This document shows, piece after piece, positions 16,871-25,187 of a DNA stretch of 64,000 bases. The stretch spans positions 62,001 to 126,000 of the forward strand of contig JAFKEN010000012.1 in the NCBI GenBank assembly GCA_017308515.1, read 5' to 3'. A program made the translations under genes and the position numbers. The stretch comes from Actinomycetales bacterium. Lineage in GTDB: Bacteria > Actinomycetota > Actinomycetes > Actinomycetales > Microbacteriaceae. The first letter of the stretch is position 1. Each line of letters starts with the position of its first letter. The notes beneath the pieces were generated by a model. The model saw only the letters and a list, made by a program, of their open reading frames with translations. It was not told the DNA's origin and searched no databases.

Positions 16871-17257
16871 ATGAGCGCCGCCGATCCCGTCGCCCGCGCG
16901 CGGACGGCCCGGACGATCGACCTGAGCGTCGCGGTCGTCCTCGCGCTCGCGGGCGCCCTCCTCGTGCTGTGGATCATCGCGCAGTACGCCGCGTACGGAT
17001 CGCTCGCCGACGCGTGCGCGGCCTTCGAACCCGTCGGCACCATCTGCGACCCCGGCTTCCTCGGACTCGTCACCGCGATCGGCTACGTCGTCGTCGTCGC
17101 GGCCTGGCTCGGCTCCGCGGCGATGCTCGTGTTCCGCGCCTGGCGCCGCAAGGCGGCCTGGTACTGGCCGATCCTCGGCGCGGCGGTCGCCTACGCCTCC
17201 TACTGGGTCGTCGTGCTCGTGCTCAGCTTCCGCTACCTCCCGCCCGTCGGAACGTGA
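16871..17257 (+). CDS. Small membrane protein of unknown function
   Basis: 128 residues, three hydrophobic helices (about 18-40, 65-88, 98-120) and one short outside loop with two Cys (ADACAAFEPVGTICDPG) that could form a disulfide. Unrecognised. First gene of a three-gene run: its stop overlaps the ROK start (GTGA). Confidence 0.65.
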   Translation: MSAADPVARARTARTIDLSVAVVLALAGALLVLWIIAQYAAYGSLADACAAFEPVGTICDPGFLGLVTAIGYVVVVAAWLGSAAMLVFRAWRRKAAWYWPILGAAVAYASYWVVVLVLSFRYLPPVGT

Positions 17258-18201
17258 GCGCCGCGGACGCCTCGCGCCTCGCTCTCGCCGTCGACCTCGG
17301 CGGCACGAAGGTCGAGGCCGCGCTCGTCGACGAGACCGGTCGGCTTCTCGCCGGATCCCGCCACCGTCGCCCGACCGGGCCGGAGCGCTCGGAGGAGGAG
17401 CTCGCGCTCTCGGTGACCGAGGCCGTCGCGGGCGCGCTCGCCGCGCTGCCGGAGGGTGCCGAGGTCGTCGGAGCCGGGATCGGATCCGCCGGACCGGTGC
17501 GCCTGCCCGACCGCACCTCGCCGCTCAACCTGCCCGCCTGGCGCGACTACCCGCTGCGCGACCTCATCGCCGCGCAGCTGCCGGGGGCGCCGGTGACCCT
17601 GAGCATCGACGGGGTCTGCATCGCGCTGGCCGAGCACTGGATCGGGGCGGCGGTCGGCGAGAGCGACCTCATGGGCATGATCGTGTCGACAGGGGTCGGG
17701 GGCGGCCTCATCCTCGGCGGCCACACGGTCGCGGGCCCGAGCGGCAACGCCGGGCACATCGGGCACGTGCAGGTGAGCGGCTTCGATGTGCCGTGCAAGT
17801 GCGGCGGCCGCGGCTGCCTCGAGGCGATCGCCTCCGGACCGAACTCGGTCGCCTGGGCGCGCGCTCAGGGCTGGGACGGTCGCACCGGCGAGGATCTCGG
17901 GCGCGCCCACGCGGCGGGCGATCCGATCGCGATCGCCGCCGTCGAGCGCTCCGGCCGCGCGACCGGCGAGGCGATCGCCTCGGCGACGGCGCTCGTCGAC
18001 CTCGCGGTCGTCGCGATCGGCGGCGGCTTCTCGCGCGTCGCGCCCGCGTGGTTCGACCACGTGCGGGCCGCGATCGCGACGCACGCCGACTTCGGCTTCG
18101 TCGCGAAGGTGCGCGTCGTGCCCTCCGGCCTCTCCGACGAGGGCCCGCTCGTCGGCGCCGCCGCCCTGGTGCACCGACCGGAGCTGATCGGCGCGCGGTG
18201 A
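17254..18201 (+). CDS. ROK-family sugar kinase or related protein
   Basis: 315 residues from GTG 17254. AVDLGGTKVEAALVD is the phosphate-binding loop, GNAGHIGHVQV the sugar/zinc His region, and CKCGGRGCLEAIASG the ROK zinc motif CxCGxxGCxE. The catalytic Asp region reads SIDGVCIALAE where most ROK kinases have NDANAAALAE: the Asp stays, the preceding Asn is Ile. No N-terminal winged helix, so a kinase (glucokinase-like) rather than a repressor. The exact sugar is unknown. Overlapping starts and stops join it to the genes before and after. Confidence 0.85.
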   Translation: MSAADASRLALAVDLGGTKVEAALVDETGRLLAGSRHRRPTGPERSEEELALSVTEAVAGALAALPEGAEVVGAGIGSAGPVRLPDRTSPLNLPAWRDYPLRDLIAAQLPGAPVTLSIDGVCIALAEHWIGAAVGESDLMGMIVSTGVGGGLILGGHTVAGPSGNAGHIGHVQVSGFDVPCKCGGRGCLEAIASGPNSVAWARAQGWDGRTGEDLGRAHAAGDPIAIAAVERSGRATGEAIASATALVDLAVVAIGGGFSRVAPAWFDHVRAAIATHADFGFVAKVRVVPSGLSDEGPLVGAAALVHRPELIGAR

Positions 18202-18689
18202 GCGATCTCGCGCGCTTCCTGCCGCTCAGCAACCGCCCCCGGCGCGACGAGAGCGGCACGAGTCGCGACTGGGCCGCGCGCGTCGCGGAGGTCGCCGCGG
18301 CCGTGGAGGCGGTGGCCGACAGAGGCGACGGGCCGCATCCGGAGGCCGAGAGCGCGCTCGCGGCGGTGCGCGACCTCGCTCTCACCTCCGCCGCTCGGCA
18401 CGCCGCCGGTCGCCGCGTGCGCGTGCGCGAGCTGCGGGCCGTCCTGCTCGCGGCCTGGCGCGCGTCCGACGCGCTCGGCGCGCCGCTCGAGCTCGACCCG
18501 GTCGTCACCGGCGCCGTCGCCCTCGACCTCGCGGCGGGCGCGCGGCTGCCGATCCGCGCCGTGATCCGCGATCGCACCCTCGTCGCGTCCGACGCCGGCT
18601 GGCGTCTCGGCGGCGGCGAGGAGCTCGTGGGTACCGCGCGCGAGATCGTGACGTTCCTCGCGGGCGAGGGGCCGGTGCCGGGCGCCTGA
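18198..18689 (+). CDS. Unknown protein downstream of the ROK kinase
   Basis: 163 residues from GTG 18198, which overlaps the kinase stop (GTGA). Ala/Arg-rich and apparently helical in the first 110 residues (VAEVAAAVEAVADRG), with a small beta-like end (PIRAVIRDRTLVASDAGWRLG). No recognised family, signal or helix. Coupling suggests co-expression with the ROK gene. Ends inside a terminator-like hairpin. Confidence 0.55.
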   Translation: MSDLARFLPLSNRPRRDESGTSRDWAARVAEVAAAVEAVADRGDGPHPEAESALAAVRDLALTSAARHAAGRRVRVRELRAVLLAAWRASDALGAPLELDPVVTGAVALDLAAGARLPIRAVIRDRTLVASDAGWRLGGGEELVGTAREIVTFLAGEGPVPGA

Positions 18690-18714
18690 CGCCGGGCACC
18701 CGGGGCGCCGGCAC
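18675..18714. terminator. Terminator-like hairpin between convergent genes
   Basis: Arms GTGCCGGGCGCC and GGCGCCGGCAC pair over 11 bp with one bulged base. It overlaps the stop of the plus-strand gene (TGA 18687-18689) and ends 11 bases from the stop of the minus-strand MFS gene, so it could serve both. No U tract, as often in high-GC actinobacteria. Confidence 0.5.
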
Positions 18715-18724
18715 CCGACGCCGC

Positions 18725-20017
18725 CTAGGAGGAGCCCTTCCCCCCGGCGCCGCGGAGCACGCCCGGATCGTCCTCGACGACGCCCGGACGACTGAGCAGC
18801 ACGACCGCGGGCACGTCGAGCACGACGATCGCGATCAGCAGGATCAGCGCGGCCGTCCATCCGCCGGTCAGCTGGTGCAGCACGCCCACGACGAGCGGGC
18901 CGGCCGCGCCGAGGGTGTAGCCGATCCCCTGGACGAACGCGCTCGTCGCGACCGAGCCCGCGTGGGTGCGGCTGCGCAGGTTGATCAGACTGAGCGCGAG
19001 CGGGAAGATGAGCGGCCCGAGGCCGATGAGCACGGTCCAGAGCACGGGCGCGGCCCGCGGTGCGAGCAGCAGGCCGAGCCATCCGCCCGTGAAGCACAGC
19101 ATCCCCAGGACGACGAGCGGAGCCTGTCGGCCGACGCGCGAGGCGAGCAGCGGCACCGCGATCGCCTGCGGGAACCCGAGGATCGCGAACAGCGCGAGCA
19201 TCGCCCCGGCCTCCGCCTCACCCACCCCCGCGAGATCGCGCAGCATGAGCGGCAGCCACGCGAACACGGCGTAGGCCCCGACGGTCGTCGCCCCGAACAG
19301 CAGCGCCATCGCCCAGGCCAGCGGCGAGCGAACCACCGCAAGGCGCCCCGAGGGCTCCTCGACGGCCTCGCGCGCCGCGACGTCGCGCGGCTCGAGCCCG
19401 CGCCGGCCGACCAGCTCGACGATCCACGGAGCCGCGGCCGCGAGCGGCAGCAGCGCCCAGACCCCGAGCGCGAGCCGCCAGCCGGCCGCGTCGGCGATCG
19501 GCACCGCGAACAGCGGGGGTGCCGTCGCCCCGAGCGACATGACGGTCACGTACAGCGCGGTGATCGCGGGGATCCGGCCGGGGAACCAGCGCTTCACGAG
19601 CGGCGGCAGCAGCACGTTGCCGACGCCGGCGCCCGCGAGCGCGAGGAGCGTGCCGAGCAGCAGCACGGCGCCGTCGGGGGCGATCGCGCGGATCGCGTGA
19701 CCCGCCGCCGCCACGAGCGTCATGACGGCGACGCCGCGCTCCAACCCGAAGCGGGCCAGCCGCGGAGCGAGCAGGCTGCTCACGGCGAACACCACGGGCG
19801 GGAGGGCGCCGATCGCACCGATGAGCAGCGGGCCGAGGTCGATGTCGACCCCGATCTGCTCGACGATCGGCGAGAACGCCCCCACCGCGGTGCGCAGGGT
19901 GAGCGCGACCAGCACGATGCCCAGGAGCGCCGCGATCCGACCCGTGCGCGCTGTGCCGGTCGCGGGGGAGAACGAGGCGTCGGGCGGCGGGGCGGGAGGC
20001 GGCGGGGCGGCCGCCAT
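18725..20017 (-). CDS. MFS transporter, CynX/NimT-like
   Basis: 430 residues with about 12 hydrophobic helices after a Pro/Ala-rich cytoplasmic N-terminus. LTLRTAVGAFSPIVEQI at helix 1 and the loop region around LVKRWFPGRIPAI follow the CynX/NimT (cyanate/nitroimidazole) branch of the MFS. Substrate unknown. ATG 20017 overlaps the ribF stop (TGATG), so it is read with ribF. Confidence 0.8.
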   Translation of the reverse strand: MAAAPPPPAPPPDASFSPATGTARTGRIAALLGIVLVALTLRTAVGAFSPIVEQIGVDIDLGPLLIGAIGALPPVVFAVSSLLAPRLARFGLERGVAVMTLVAAAGHAIRAIAPDGAVLLLGTLLALAGAGVGNVLLPPLVKRWFPGRIPAITALYVTVMSLGATAPPLFAVPIADAAGWRLALGVWALLPLAAAAPWIVELVGRRGLEPRDVAAREAVEEPSGRLAVVRSPLAWAMALLFGATTVGAYAVFAWLPLMLRDLAGVGEAEAGAMLALFAILGFPQAIAVPLLASRVGRQAPLVVLGMLCFTGGWLGLLLAPRAAPVLWTVLIGLGPLIFPLALSLINLRSRTHAGSVATSAFVQGIGYTLGAAGPLVVGVLHQLTGGWTAALILLIAIVVLDVPAVVLLSRPGVVEDDPGVLRGAGGKGSS

Positions 20018-21054
20018 CAGGCCGGATCCGGCGCGAGCCCGGCGACCGCGGGCCCGGTCGGCGCGCTCGGCCCCGTCGGGCCGCTGGACGCGGTCGGCCC
20101 GCCCGTGGCGTCGCGCGCGAGCAGTTCGGCGATGCGATCGCGGTCGTCGGCGAGCGCGACCTTGAGCTCCTCGACGGTGCCGAAGCGCACCATCCCCCGG
20201 ATGCGTTCGACGAACTCGAGCTCGATCGGCCGGTCGTAGAGGTCGCCCGAGGCGCCGATGAGGTGCGCTTCGACCTGGTGCTCGGGCACGCCGTCGAAGG
20301 TCGGGTTGTTGCCGATCGAGACGGCCGCCGGATGGCGCCCGCCGTCGACGTGGGCCCAGGCGGCGTAGACCGCGTCGGCGGGCAGGAACCCCTCCGCGCC
20401 GCGCGCGAGGTTCGCGGTCGGGAAGCCGAGCTCCCGCCCGATCGCGTCGCCGTGCACGACGACCGAGCGCACCCGGTGCCGCCGCCCGAGCAGCAGCGCG
20501 GCCTCGCGCACCCGCCCCTCGGCGAGCAGCTCGCGGATCCAGCTCGACGAGATCCGTCGGCCCGGCTCGACCTCGGCGACGGTCACGACGTCGTCGACCA
20601 CGACGACCTCGAAGCCGTGACGCCCGCCCAGTTCGCGCAGCAGCGCGACGTCGCCCGCCCCGCGGTGCCCGAAACGGAAGTCCGACCCGGTGAGCACCGC
20701 CCCCGCGTGCACCGCGTCGACCAGCACGGTGCGCACGAAGAGCTCGGGCTCCTGCCCGGCGAGCTCGGCGTCGAAGCACAGCTCGAGCGTCGCGTCGACG
20801 CCTGTCGTCGCGAGCAGCTCGTCGCGCTGCGCGATGCTCACGAGCGAGGGCGGGCAGTTCTCCGGGTCGACCTGCGCGAGCGGATGCCGGTCGAACGTGA
20901 CGACGGTCGAGGCGAGCCCGCGCGCGGCGGCCTCCCGTCGCAGACGCTCGAGCACCGCGCGATGGCCGAGGTGCACGCCGTCGAACTTGCCGATCGTGAC
21001 GGCGGAGCGCGGCGCATCCACCGGCACGCGCTCGAGCCCCTTCCAGAGCCGCAC
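20017..21054 (-). CDS. ribF: Bifunctional riboflavin kinase / FAD synthetase
   Basis: 345 residues from GTG 21054. N-terminal adenylyltransferase domain with TIGKFDGVHLGHRAVLERL (nucleotide-binding GxHxGH) and SSSWIRELLAEG; C-terminal flavokinase domain with GFPTANL and GNNPTFDG. Converts riboflavin to FMN and FAD. A Pro/Thr/Ser tail of about 30 residues follows the kinase domain. Two coupled neighbours: the small membrane gene upstream (1-base gap) and the MFS gene downstream (TGATG). Confidence 0.93.
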   Translation of the reverse strand: MRLWKGLERVPVDAPRSAVTIGKFDGVHLGHRAVLERLRREAAARGLASTVVTFDRHPLAQVDPENCPPSLVSIAQRDELLATTGVDATLELCFDAELAGQEPELFVRTVLVDAVHAGAVLTGSDFRFGHRGAGDVALLRELGGRHGFEVVVVDDVVTVAEVEPGRRISSSWIRELLAEGRVREAALLLGRRHRVRSVVVHGDAIGRELGFPTANLARGAEGFLPADAVYAAWAHVDGGRHPAAVSIGNNPTFDGVPEHQVEAHLIGASGDLYDRPIELEFVERIRGMVRFGTVEELKVALADDRDRIAELLARDATGGPTASSGPTGPSAPTGPAVAGLAPDPA

Positions 21055-21055
21055 G

Positions 21056-21517
21056 TCAGCCCTCCGCGGCGGCCTGCGCCGCCGGCGCGCCCCGGCCGCG
21101 CGCGAGCCACACGAGCCCGAGCACGGGCAGCACGAGCGGCACGAGCAGGTAGCCGGCGCCGTAGGCGCTCCACACCGTCGCCTCGCGGCCGAAGGGGTCG
21201 ATCGAGTCGAGCCCGAGAACGCCGGGCGCGAGCAGCGAGAGGGTGCCCACGACGAGCACGCCGAGCAGCTCGAAGCCGATCGTCGCCCACGCGACCCGGC
21301 GCCACCCCAGGGCCAGCGCGAGGGTCGCGACGACGTACACGACGGCGGCGACCGCGGAGAGCGAGAAGGCGATCGGCGCCTCGTCGAAGCGGTCGAGGAT
21401 CTGGTACACCGAGCGGCCCGCGGCGGCGACGGCGAGCACCCCGTAGACGGCCACGAGCACGGCGCCGACGCCGCGTCGACGGGCGGGGCGCGCAAGGGAC
21501 TCGGGCGTGGACGGCAT
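21056..21517 (-). CDS. Small membrane protein upstream of ribF
   Basis: 153 residues with four hydrophobic helices (about 16-36, 49-70, 75-98, 115-140). Actinobacterial genomes often keep such an unnamed membrane gene beside ribF. Function unknown. ATG 21517 follows TACGCT by 7 bases, making this the first gene of the ribF transcript. Confidence 0.65.
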   Translation of the reverse strand: MPSTPESLARPARRRGVGAVLVAVYGVLAVAAAGRSVYQILDRFDEAPIAFSLSAVAAVVYVVATLALALGWRRVAWATIGFELLGVLVVGTLSLLAPGVLGLDSIDPFGREATVWSAYGAGYLLVPLVLPVLGLVWLARGRGAPAAQAAAEG

Positions 21518-21524
21518 CGGGATC

Positions 21525-21530
21525 AGCGTA
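21525..21530 (-). promoter_or_regulatory. -10 hexamer of the ribF operon
   Basis: TACGCT, 7-base spacer, ATG 21517 (minus strand). Confidence 0.55.
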
Positions 21531-21605
21531 GCCGTCGGGCCGGACGTCGGCCGGGCCCGGGCGCGGGCCTCCCGCGTCGCGAGCCGTGCCGAGCTCCCCC
21601 GCGGG

Positions 21606-21974
21606 TCACGCGACCTGGACGCTCCAGATCTGCTCCATGCGGTAGAGCATGACGGCGACCGCGAGCGCCGCGACGCCGAGCACGACCGTGCTCCAGCGGC
21701 TGCGTTCGACGAGGGCCCAGATGACCCCCGCGATCGGCAGGAACGCGGCCGTCACGAGGTACACCCAGAACTCGAGCGGATCCCCGGTCGGCAGGTTGCC
21801 GAACGCGGGCGCCGTGATCGCGATCACGATCTGCGCGAGCAGCAGCACCTCGACGAGCGCGATCGCACCGAGCGTCGCGTCGTTGGGGCCGCGGCCGGCG
21901 AGGCCGAGACCGGCGCAGAGCAGGCCGGCGAGCACGGCGACGGCGATCTGGGCGATCGTGAACCCGAGGATCAC
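21606..21974 (-). CDS. Small membrane protein coupled to truB
   Basis: 122 residues, four helices (about 3-25, 35-55, 67-87, 93-112). GTG 21974 overlaps the truB stop (GTGA). Unrecognised; co-translated with truB, but a role in RNA modification is not implied by its sequence. Confidence 0.65.
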   Translation of the reverse strand: MILGFTIAQIAVAVLAGLLCAGLGLAGRGPNDATLGAIALVEVLLLAQIVIAITAPAFGNLPTGDPLEFWVYLVTAAFLPIAGVIWALVERSRWSTVVLGVAALAVAVMLYRMEQIWSVQVA

Positions 21975-22867
21975 GCGAGCACCTCCGAGGTCGGGAGATT
22001 GAGCAGCACACGGGCGCGCCCCGCGCGCACCTCGACGAGCCCGGCGAGGGCGCCGTCGCGGCGCAGGGCGGCGAGGACGGGGAGGTCGGGCCCGTCGAGC
22101 TCGAGCCTCTTGCCCTGGGCGAGGGCGCGCACCTGGTCGTCGTCGAGTTCGCGGGTCGGGAACAGGGCGCCCGCGATCTCGCCCGCGGGGCGCAGGTCGC
22201 CCGCGCCGAATCCCGGCTCGGCGCGGCTGCCGGCGGGCACCGCGTCGGCCACCGCGAAGGGCCCGACCCGGGTGCGGCGCAGCGCGGTCAGGTGGCCCCC
22301 CACGCCGAGGGCGGCACCGAGGTCGCGCGCGATCGCGCGCACGTAGGTGCCCGAGGAGCAGTCGAGATCGATGTCGAGGTCGAGGTGCCCGCCCTCGACG
22401 CGGCTGCCGAGCAGGTCGAGCCGGTGCACCGTGACGCGGCGCGGCGGCAGCTGCACGTCCTCCCCCGCGCGCACGCGGTCGTACGCGCGGCGCCCGTCGA
22501 CCTTGATCGCGCTCACGGCGCTGGGCGCCTGGTCGAGGTCGCCGCGCTGGGTGGCGAGGGCGTTCTCGAGGACGGCGGGGGTGATCCGCGAGGCGTCGGC
22601 CGTGCTCACGATCTCGCCCTCGGCGTCGTCGGTCGTCGTCGCCGCCCCGAGCCGCACCGTCGCGCGGTAGGTCTTGTCGAGGCCCACGAGGTAGGTGAGC
22701 AGTCGGGTCGCGCTGCCCACGCCCAGCAGCAGCAGCCCGGTCGCCATCGGGTCGAGGGTGCCGGCGTGGCCGACCTTGCGCTCGCCGAGCGCACGCCGCG
22801 CGATCGCGACGACGTCGTGGCTCGTGATGCCACCGGGCTTGTCGACGAGCAGCATCCCGGTGGACAT
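21971..22867 (-). CDS. truB: tRNA pseudouridine(55) synthase
   Basis: 298 residues. VDKPGGITSHDVV and KVGHAGTLDPMATGLL (catalytic Asp in TLDP) identify TruB; YVRAIARDLG lies in the second conserved block. It isomerises U55 in the T loop of tRNAs. In many actinobacteria truB directly follows rbfA; here it has its own promoter and rbfA is about 9 kb away. Confidence 0.95.
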   Translation of the reverse strand: MSTGMLLVDKPGGITSHDVVAIARRALGERKVGHAGTLDPMATGLLLLGVGSATRLLTYLVGLDKTYRATVRLGAATTTDDAEGEIVSTADASRITPAVLENALATQRGDLDQAPSAVSAIKVDGRRAYDRVRAGEDVQLPPRRVTVHRLDLLGSRVEGGHLDLDIDLDCSSGTYVRAIARDLGAALGVGGHLTALRRTRVGPFAVADAVPAGSRAEPGFGAGDLRPAGEIAGALFPTRELDDDQVRALAQGKRLELDGPDLPVLAALRRDGALAGLVEVRAGRARVLLNLPTSEVLA

Positions 22868-22873
22868 GCAGCC

Positions 22874-22879
22874 AGGCTA
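22874..22879 (-). promoter_or_regulatory. -10 hexamer of truB
   Basis: TAGCCT, spacer GGCTGC, ATG 22867 (minus strand). Confidence 0.6.
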
Positions 22880-22942
22880 GCCGGGCTGATGGGGCGGCGA
22901 GCCGGGCGCCGCGCCCGCGCCACCCGCGCGAACCCCGCCGGC

Positions 22943-23587
22943 TCAGACCGTGCGGGCCTTCGCGAGCTGCACGAGCAGCGCGTGCTTGGTCGGCGCGACG
23001 TGCTGCACGAGTTCGGCCGCCGCCGGGTCGTCGTCGACCTCGAGCCCCATGCGCAGGCCGACCAGGGTGTTGAGCAGCATGCCCTCGGCGAGGAACCCGG
23101 TGACCTCGTCGGGGCTGAGACCCGCCTCGTCGCGCAGCAGGCGGTAGATCTGCAGGAAGCCCGAGCGCGCCGCGGCGCCGATCTCCGGATCAGCGCCCGC
23201 GACGAAGGCGTGCATGAGGCTCAGCAGCAGCCCGCGGTCGCTCAGCAGCTCGCCGTAGGCGGCGCCGATGCAGTGCGCGCGGTCGAGCGGGGAGGCACCG
23301 GGCGGCAGCTCGGCGATCGCCTGGCGGAAGCTCGCGCTCACCCGCTCGAGGGCGCGACCGAGCACCTCGAGGAAGAGCGCCTCCTTGCCGTCGAACATGC
23401 GCACGACGTACGGCTGGCTGACCCCCGCGGCCTTGGCGATGGCGTCGGTCGTCGCGCCGTGGTAGCCGCGCTCCCCGAAGACCCGGGTCGCGGCCCGCAG
23501 CACGAGTTCACGACGATCCTCGGCCCGCATCCGCGGCGCCGGATCACCGGCCTTCGGGGTCGCGGTGGGGGCCGAGCGCGGGGTCAT
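22943..23587 (-). CDS. TetR-family repressor
   Basis: 214 residues from ATG 23587; ATG 23596 adds three residues. Residues 20-65 form the TetR DNA-binding domain (ATRVFGERGYHGATTDAIAK then AGVSQPYVVRMF). The C-terminal ligand domain is not informative. Divergent from the DHA2 efflux gene with 85 bases between starts, the classical arrangement for a drug-responsive repressor of an exporter. Two similar dyads in the gap are the likely operators. ATG 23587 is preferred because TAACAT sits 7 bases before it. Confidence 0.85.
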   Translation of the reverse strand: MTPRSAPTATPKAGDPAPRMRAEDRRELVLRAATRVFGERGYHGATTDAIAKAAGVSQPYVVRMFDGKEALFLEVLGRALERVSASFRQAIAELPPGASPLDRAHCIGAAYGELLSDRGLLLSLMHAFVAGADPEIGAAARSGFLQIYRLLRDEAGLSPDEVTGFLAEGMLLNTLVGLRMGLEVDDDPAAAELVQHVAPTKHALLVQLAKARTV

Positions 23588-23594
23588 GCTTGAC

Positions 23595-23600
23595 ATGTTA
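23595..23600 (-). promoter_or_regulatory. -10 hexamer of the TetR gene
   Basis: TAACAT, 7-base spacer, ATG 23587 (minus strand). A TGGACG hexamer 16 bases upstream may act as -35. Overlaps candidate operator 1. Confidence 0.45.
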
Positions 23601-23612
23601 TCAGTCGATGCC
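23597..23612. promoter_or_regulatory. Candidate TetR operator 1
   Basis: gttatcagtcgatgcc matches operator 2 at 12 of 16 positions and lies exactly 30 bp away, overlapping the -10 of the repressor gene. Confidence 0.45.
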
Positions 23613-23626
23613 TTAGCGTCCAGCTT

Positions 23627-23642
23627 GTAATCATTCGATTAC
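23627..23642. promoter_or_regulatory. Candidate TetR operator 2
   Basis: GTAATC-ATTC-GATTAC: perfect 6-bp arms, 4-base spacer, AT-rich against a GC-rich background, in the gap between repressor and exporter. Confidence 0.6.
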
Positions 23643-23672
23643 CTCATAGCCCTCGCCTCGACAGGAGCCCCG

Positions 23673-25166
23673 ATGTCCTCCCCCGCCCTTCCCGGCGTCC
23701 GCCGCGTCCCGCTGCTGCTCGCGGTGTTCGCGACCGGCGTGCCGATGTTCATGGCCAGCCTCGACAACCTCGTCATGACGAACGCGCTCCCCGTGATCCA
23801 CACCGAGCTCGGCGCGAGCGTCGAAGAGCTCCAGTGGTTCATCAACGCCTACACGCTCGTGTTCGCGAGCGTGATCCTGCTCGCCGTCGCCCTCGGCGAC
23901 CGCTTCGGGCGGCGCACCGTCTTCGCGATCGGCATCGGCGTGTTCACCCTCGCCTCCGTCGCCGCCGCGCTCAGCACCGACCCGGCCGGCCTCATCGTCG
24001 CGCGCGCCGTCCAGGGTCTGGGCGGGGCCGCCATCATGCCGCTGTCCCTCTCGCTGCTGGCCGGCAGTGTCGACGAACGGCGCCGCCCGCTCGCGATCGG
24101 CATCTGGGGCGGTGTCGCGGGCCTCGGGGTCGCCGCGGGCCCGCTCATCGGCGGAGCCGTCGTCGAGGGCTGGAACTGGCAGGCGATCTTCTGGATCAAC
24201 GTGCCGGTCGGCCTGCTCGCGATCCCGCTCATCCTCGCCGTGCTGCCCAACGCCTTCGGAGCACGCCTGCGCCCCGACGTGCCCGGCGTGATCCTCGCGG
24301 GTCTCGGCGTGCTCGGGCTCGTCTTCGGCATCGTGCGCGGCAACGACGCCGGCTGGGACTCGGCCGAGGTGCTCGGCGGGCTCGGCGCCGGGGTCGTGCT
24401 GCTGACGCTCTTCGTGCTCTGGGAGCTGCGCACGCGCAGCCCGCTGCTGCCGCTGCGGCTGTTCCGCGACCGGAGCTTCACCCTCGCGAACCTCGTCGGG
24501 TTCGGCTTCAGCTTCGGCATGTTCGGCGCCGTGTTCATCCTCATCCAGTTCCTGCAGGTCGTGCAGGGGGCCTCGCCCCTCGAGGCCGCCGTGCAGACCA
24601 CGCCGTGGACGATGGCCCCGCTCGTCGTCGCGCCGATCGCGGGCGCTCTCGCCCCGCGGGTCGGCACCCGTGCCCTGATCGTGCTCGGACTCGTCCTGCA
24701 GGGCGTGAGCCTCCTCGCGATCGCGCTGGTGATGGGCCCGGACACCCCCTACGTCGTGATGCTGCCGTGGTTCATCACCGCCGGCGTCGGCATGGCCCTC
24801 GTGTTCGCACCCTCGTCGACCGCCGTCCTGGCCCACATCGACCCGCACGACACCGCCAAGGCGAGCGGCACCAACTCGACCCTGCGCGAGATCGGCGTCG
24901 CGCTGGGCATCGCCGTGCTGACCGCCGTCTTCACCGGTGCGGGCGGAGAGCTGACCCCGACCGGCTACGTCGACGCCGCGGTCCCCGCGGTGATCGTGGG
25001 CGGTGCCGTGCTCCTGGCGACCGCGGTCGTGGCACTGTTCCTCCCCGCGGGGCGCGGCCGGGTCGTCGCCGACGAGACGGCGGAGATCCTCGCGGGCGCC
25101 GCGGAGGGCGACGAGGCGCGGGACGAGCGCGAGCTCGCGCCGGTCGGCCCCGCCCCGGCCGCCTGA
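23673..25166 (+). CDS. DHA2-family MFS efflux transporter
   Basis: 497 residues with about 14 hydrophobic helices, the DHA2 (EmrB/QacA) layout. Motif A-like loop GDRFGRRTVF after helix 2 and the segment IMPLSLSLLAG later. Starts ATG 23673 with AGGAG 5 bases upstream. Proton-driven export of a drug or metabolite is likely; substrate unknown. Divergent from a TetR gene that very probably represses it. An acidic C-terminal tail of about 40 residues follows the last helix. Confidence 0.88.
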   Translation: MSSPALPGVRRVPLLLAVFATGVPMFMASLDNLVMTNALPVIHTELGASVEELQWFINAYTLVFASVILLAVALGDRFGRRTVFAIGIGVFTLASVAAALSTDPAGLIVARAVQGLGGAAIMPLSLSLLAGSVDERRRPLAIGIWGGVAGLGVAAGPLIGGAVVEGWNWQAIFWINVPVGLLAIPLILAVLPNAFGARLRPDVPGVILAGLGVLGLVFGIVRGNDAGWDSAEVLGGLGAGVVLLTLFVLWELRTRSPLLPLRLFRDRSFTLANLVGFGFSFGMFGAVFILIQFLQVVQGASPLEAAVQTTPWTMAPLVVAPIAGALAPRVGTRALIVLGLVLQGVSLLAIALVMGPDTPYVVMLPWFITAGVGMALVFAPSSTAVLAHIDPHDTAKASGTNSTLREIGVALGIAVLTAVFTGAGGELTPTGYVDAAVPAVIVGGAVLLATAVVALFLPAGRGRVVADETAEILAGAAEGDEARDERELAPVGPAPAA

Positions 25167-25174
25167 GCGCCGCG

Positions 25175-25180
25175 TAGGCT
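25175..25180 (+). promoter_or_regulatory. -10 hexamer of panE
   Basis: TAGGCT with a 7-base spacer before GTG 25188. Confidence 0.55.
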
Positions 25181-25187
25181 CGGGCCC

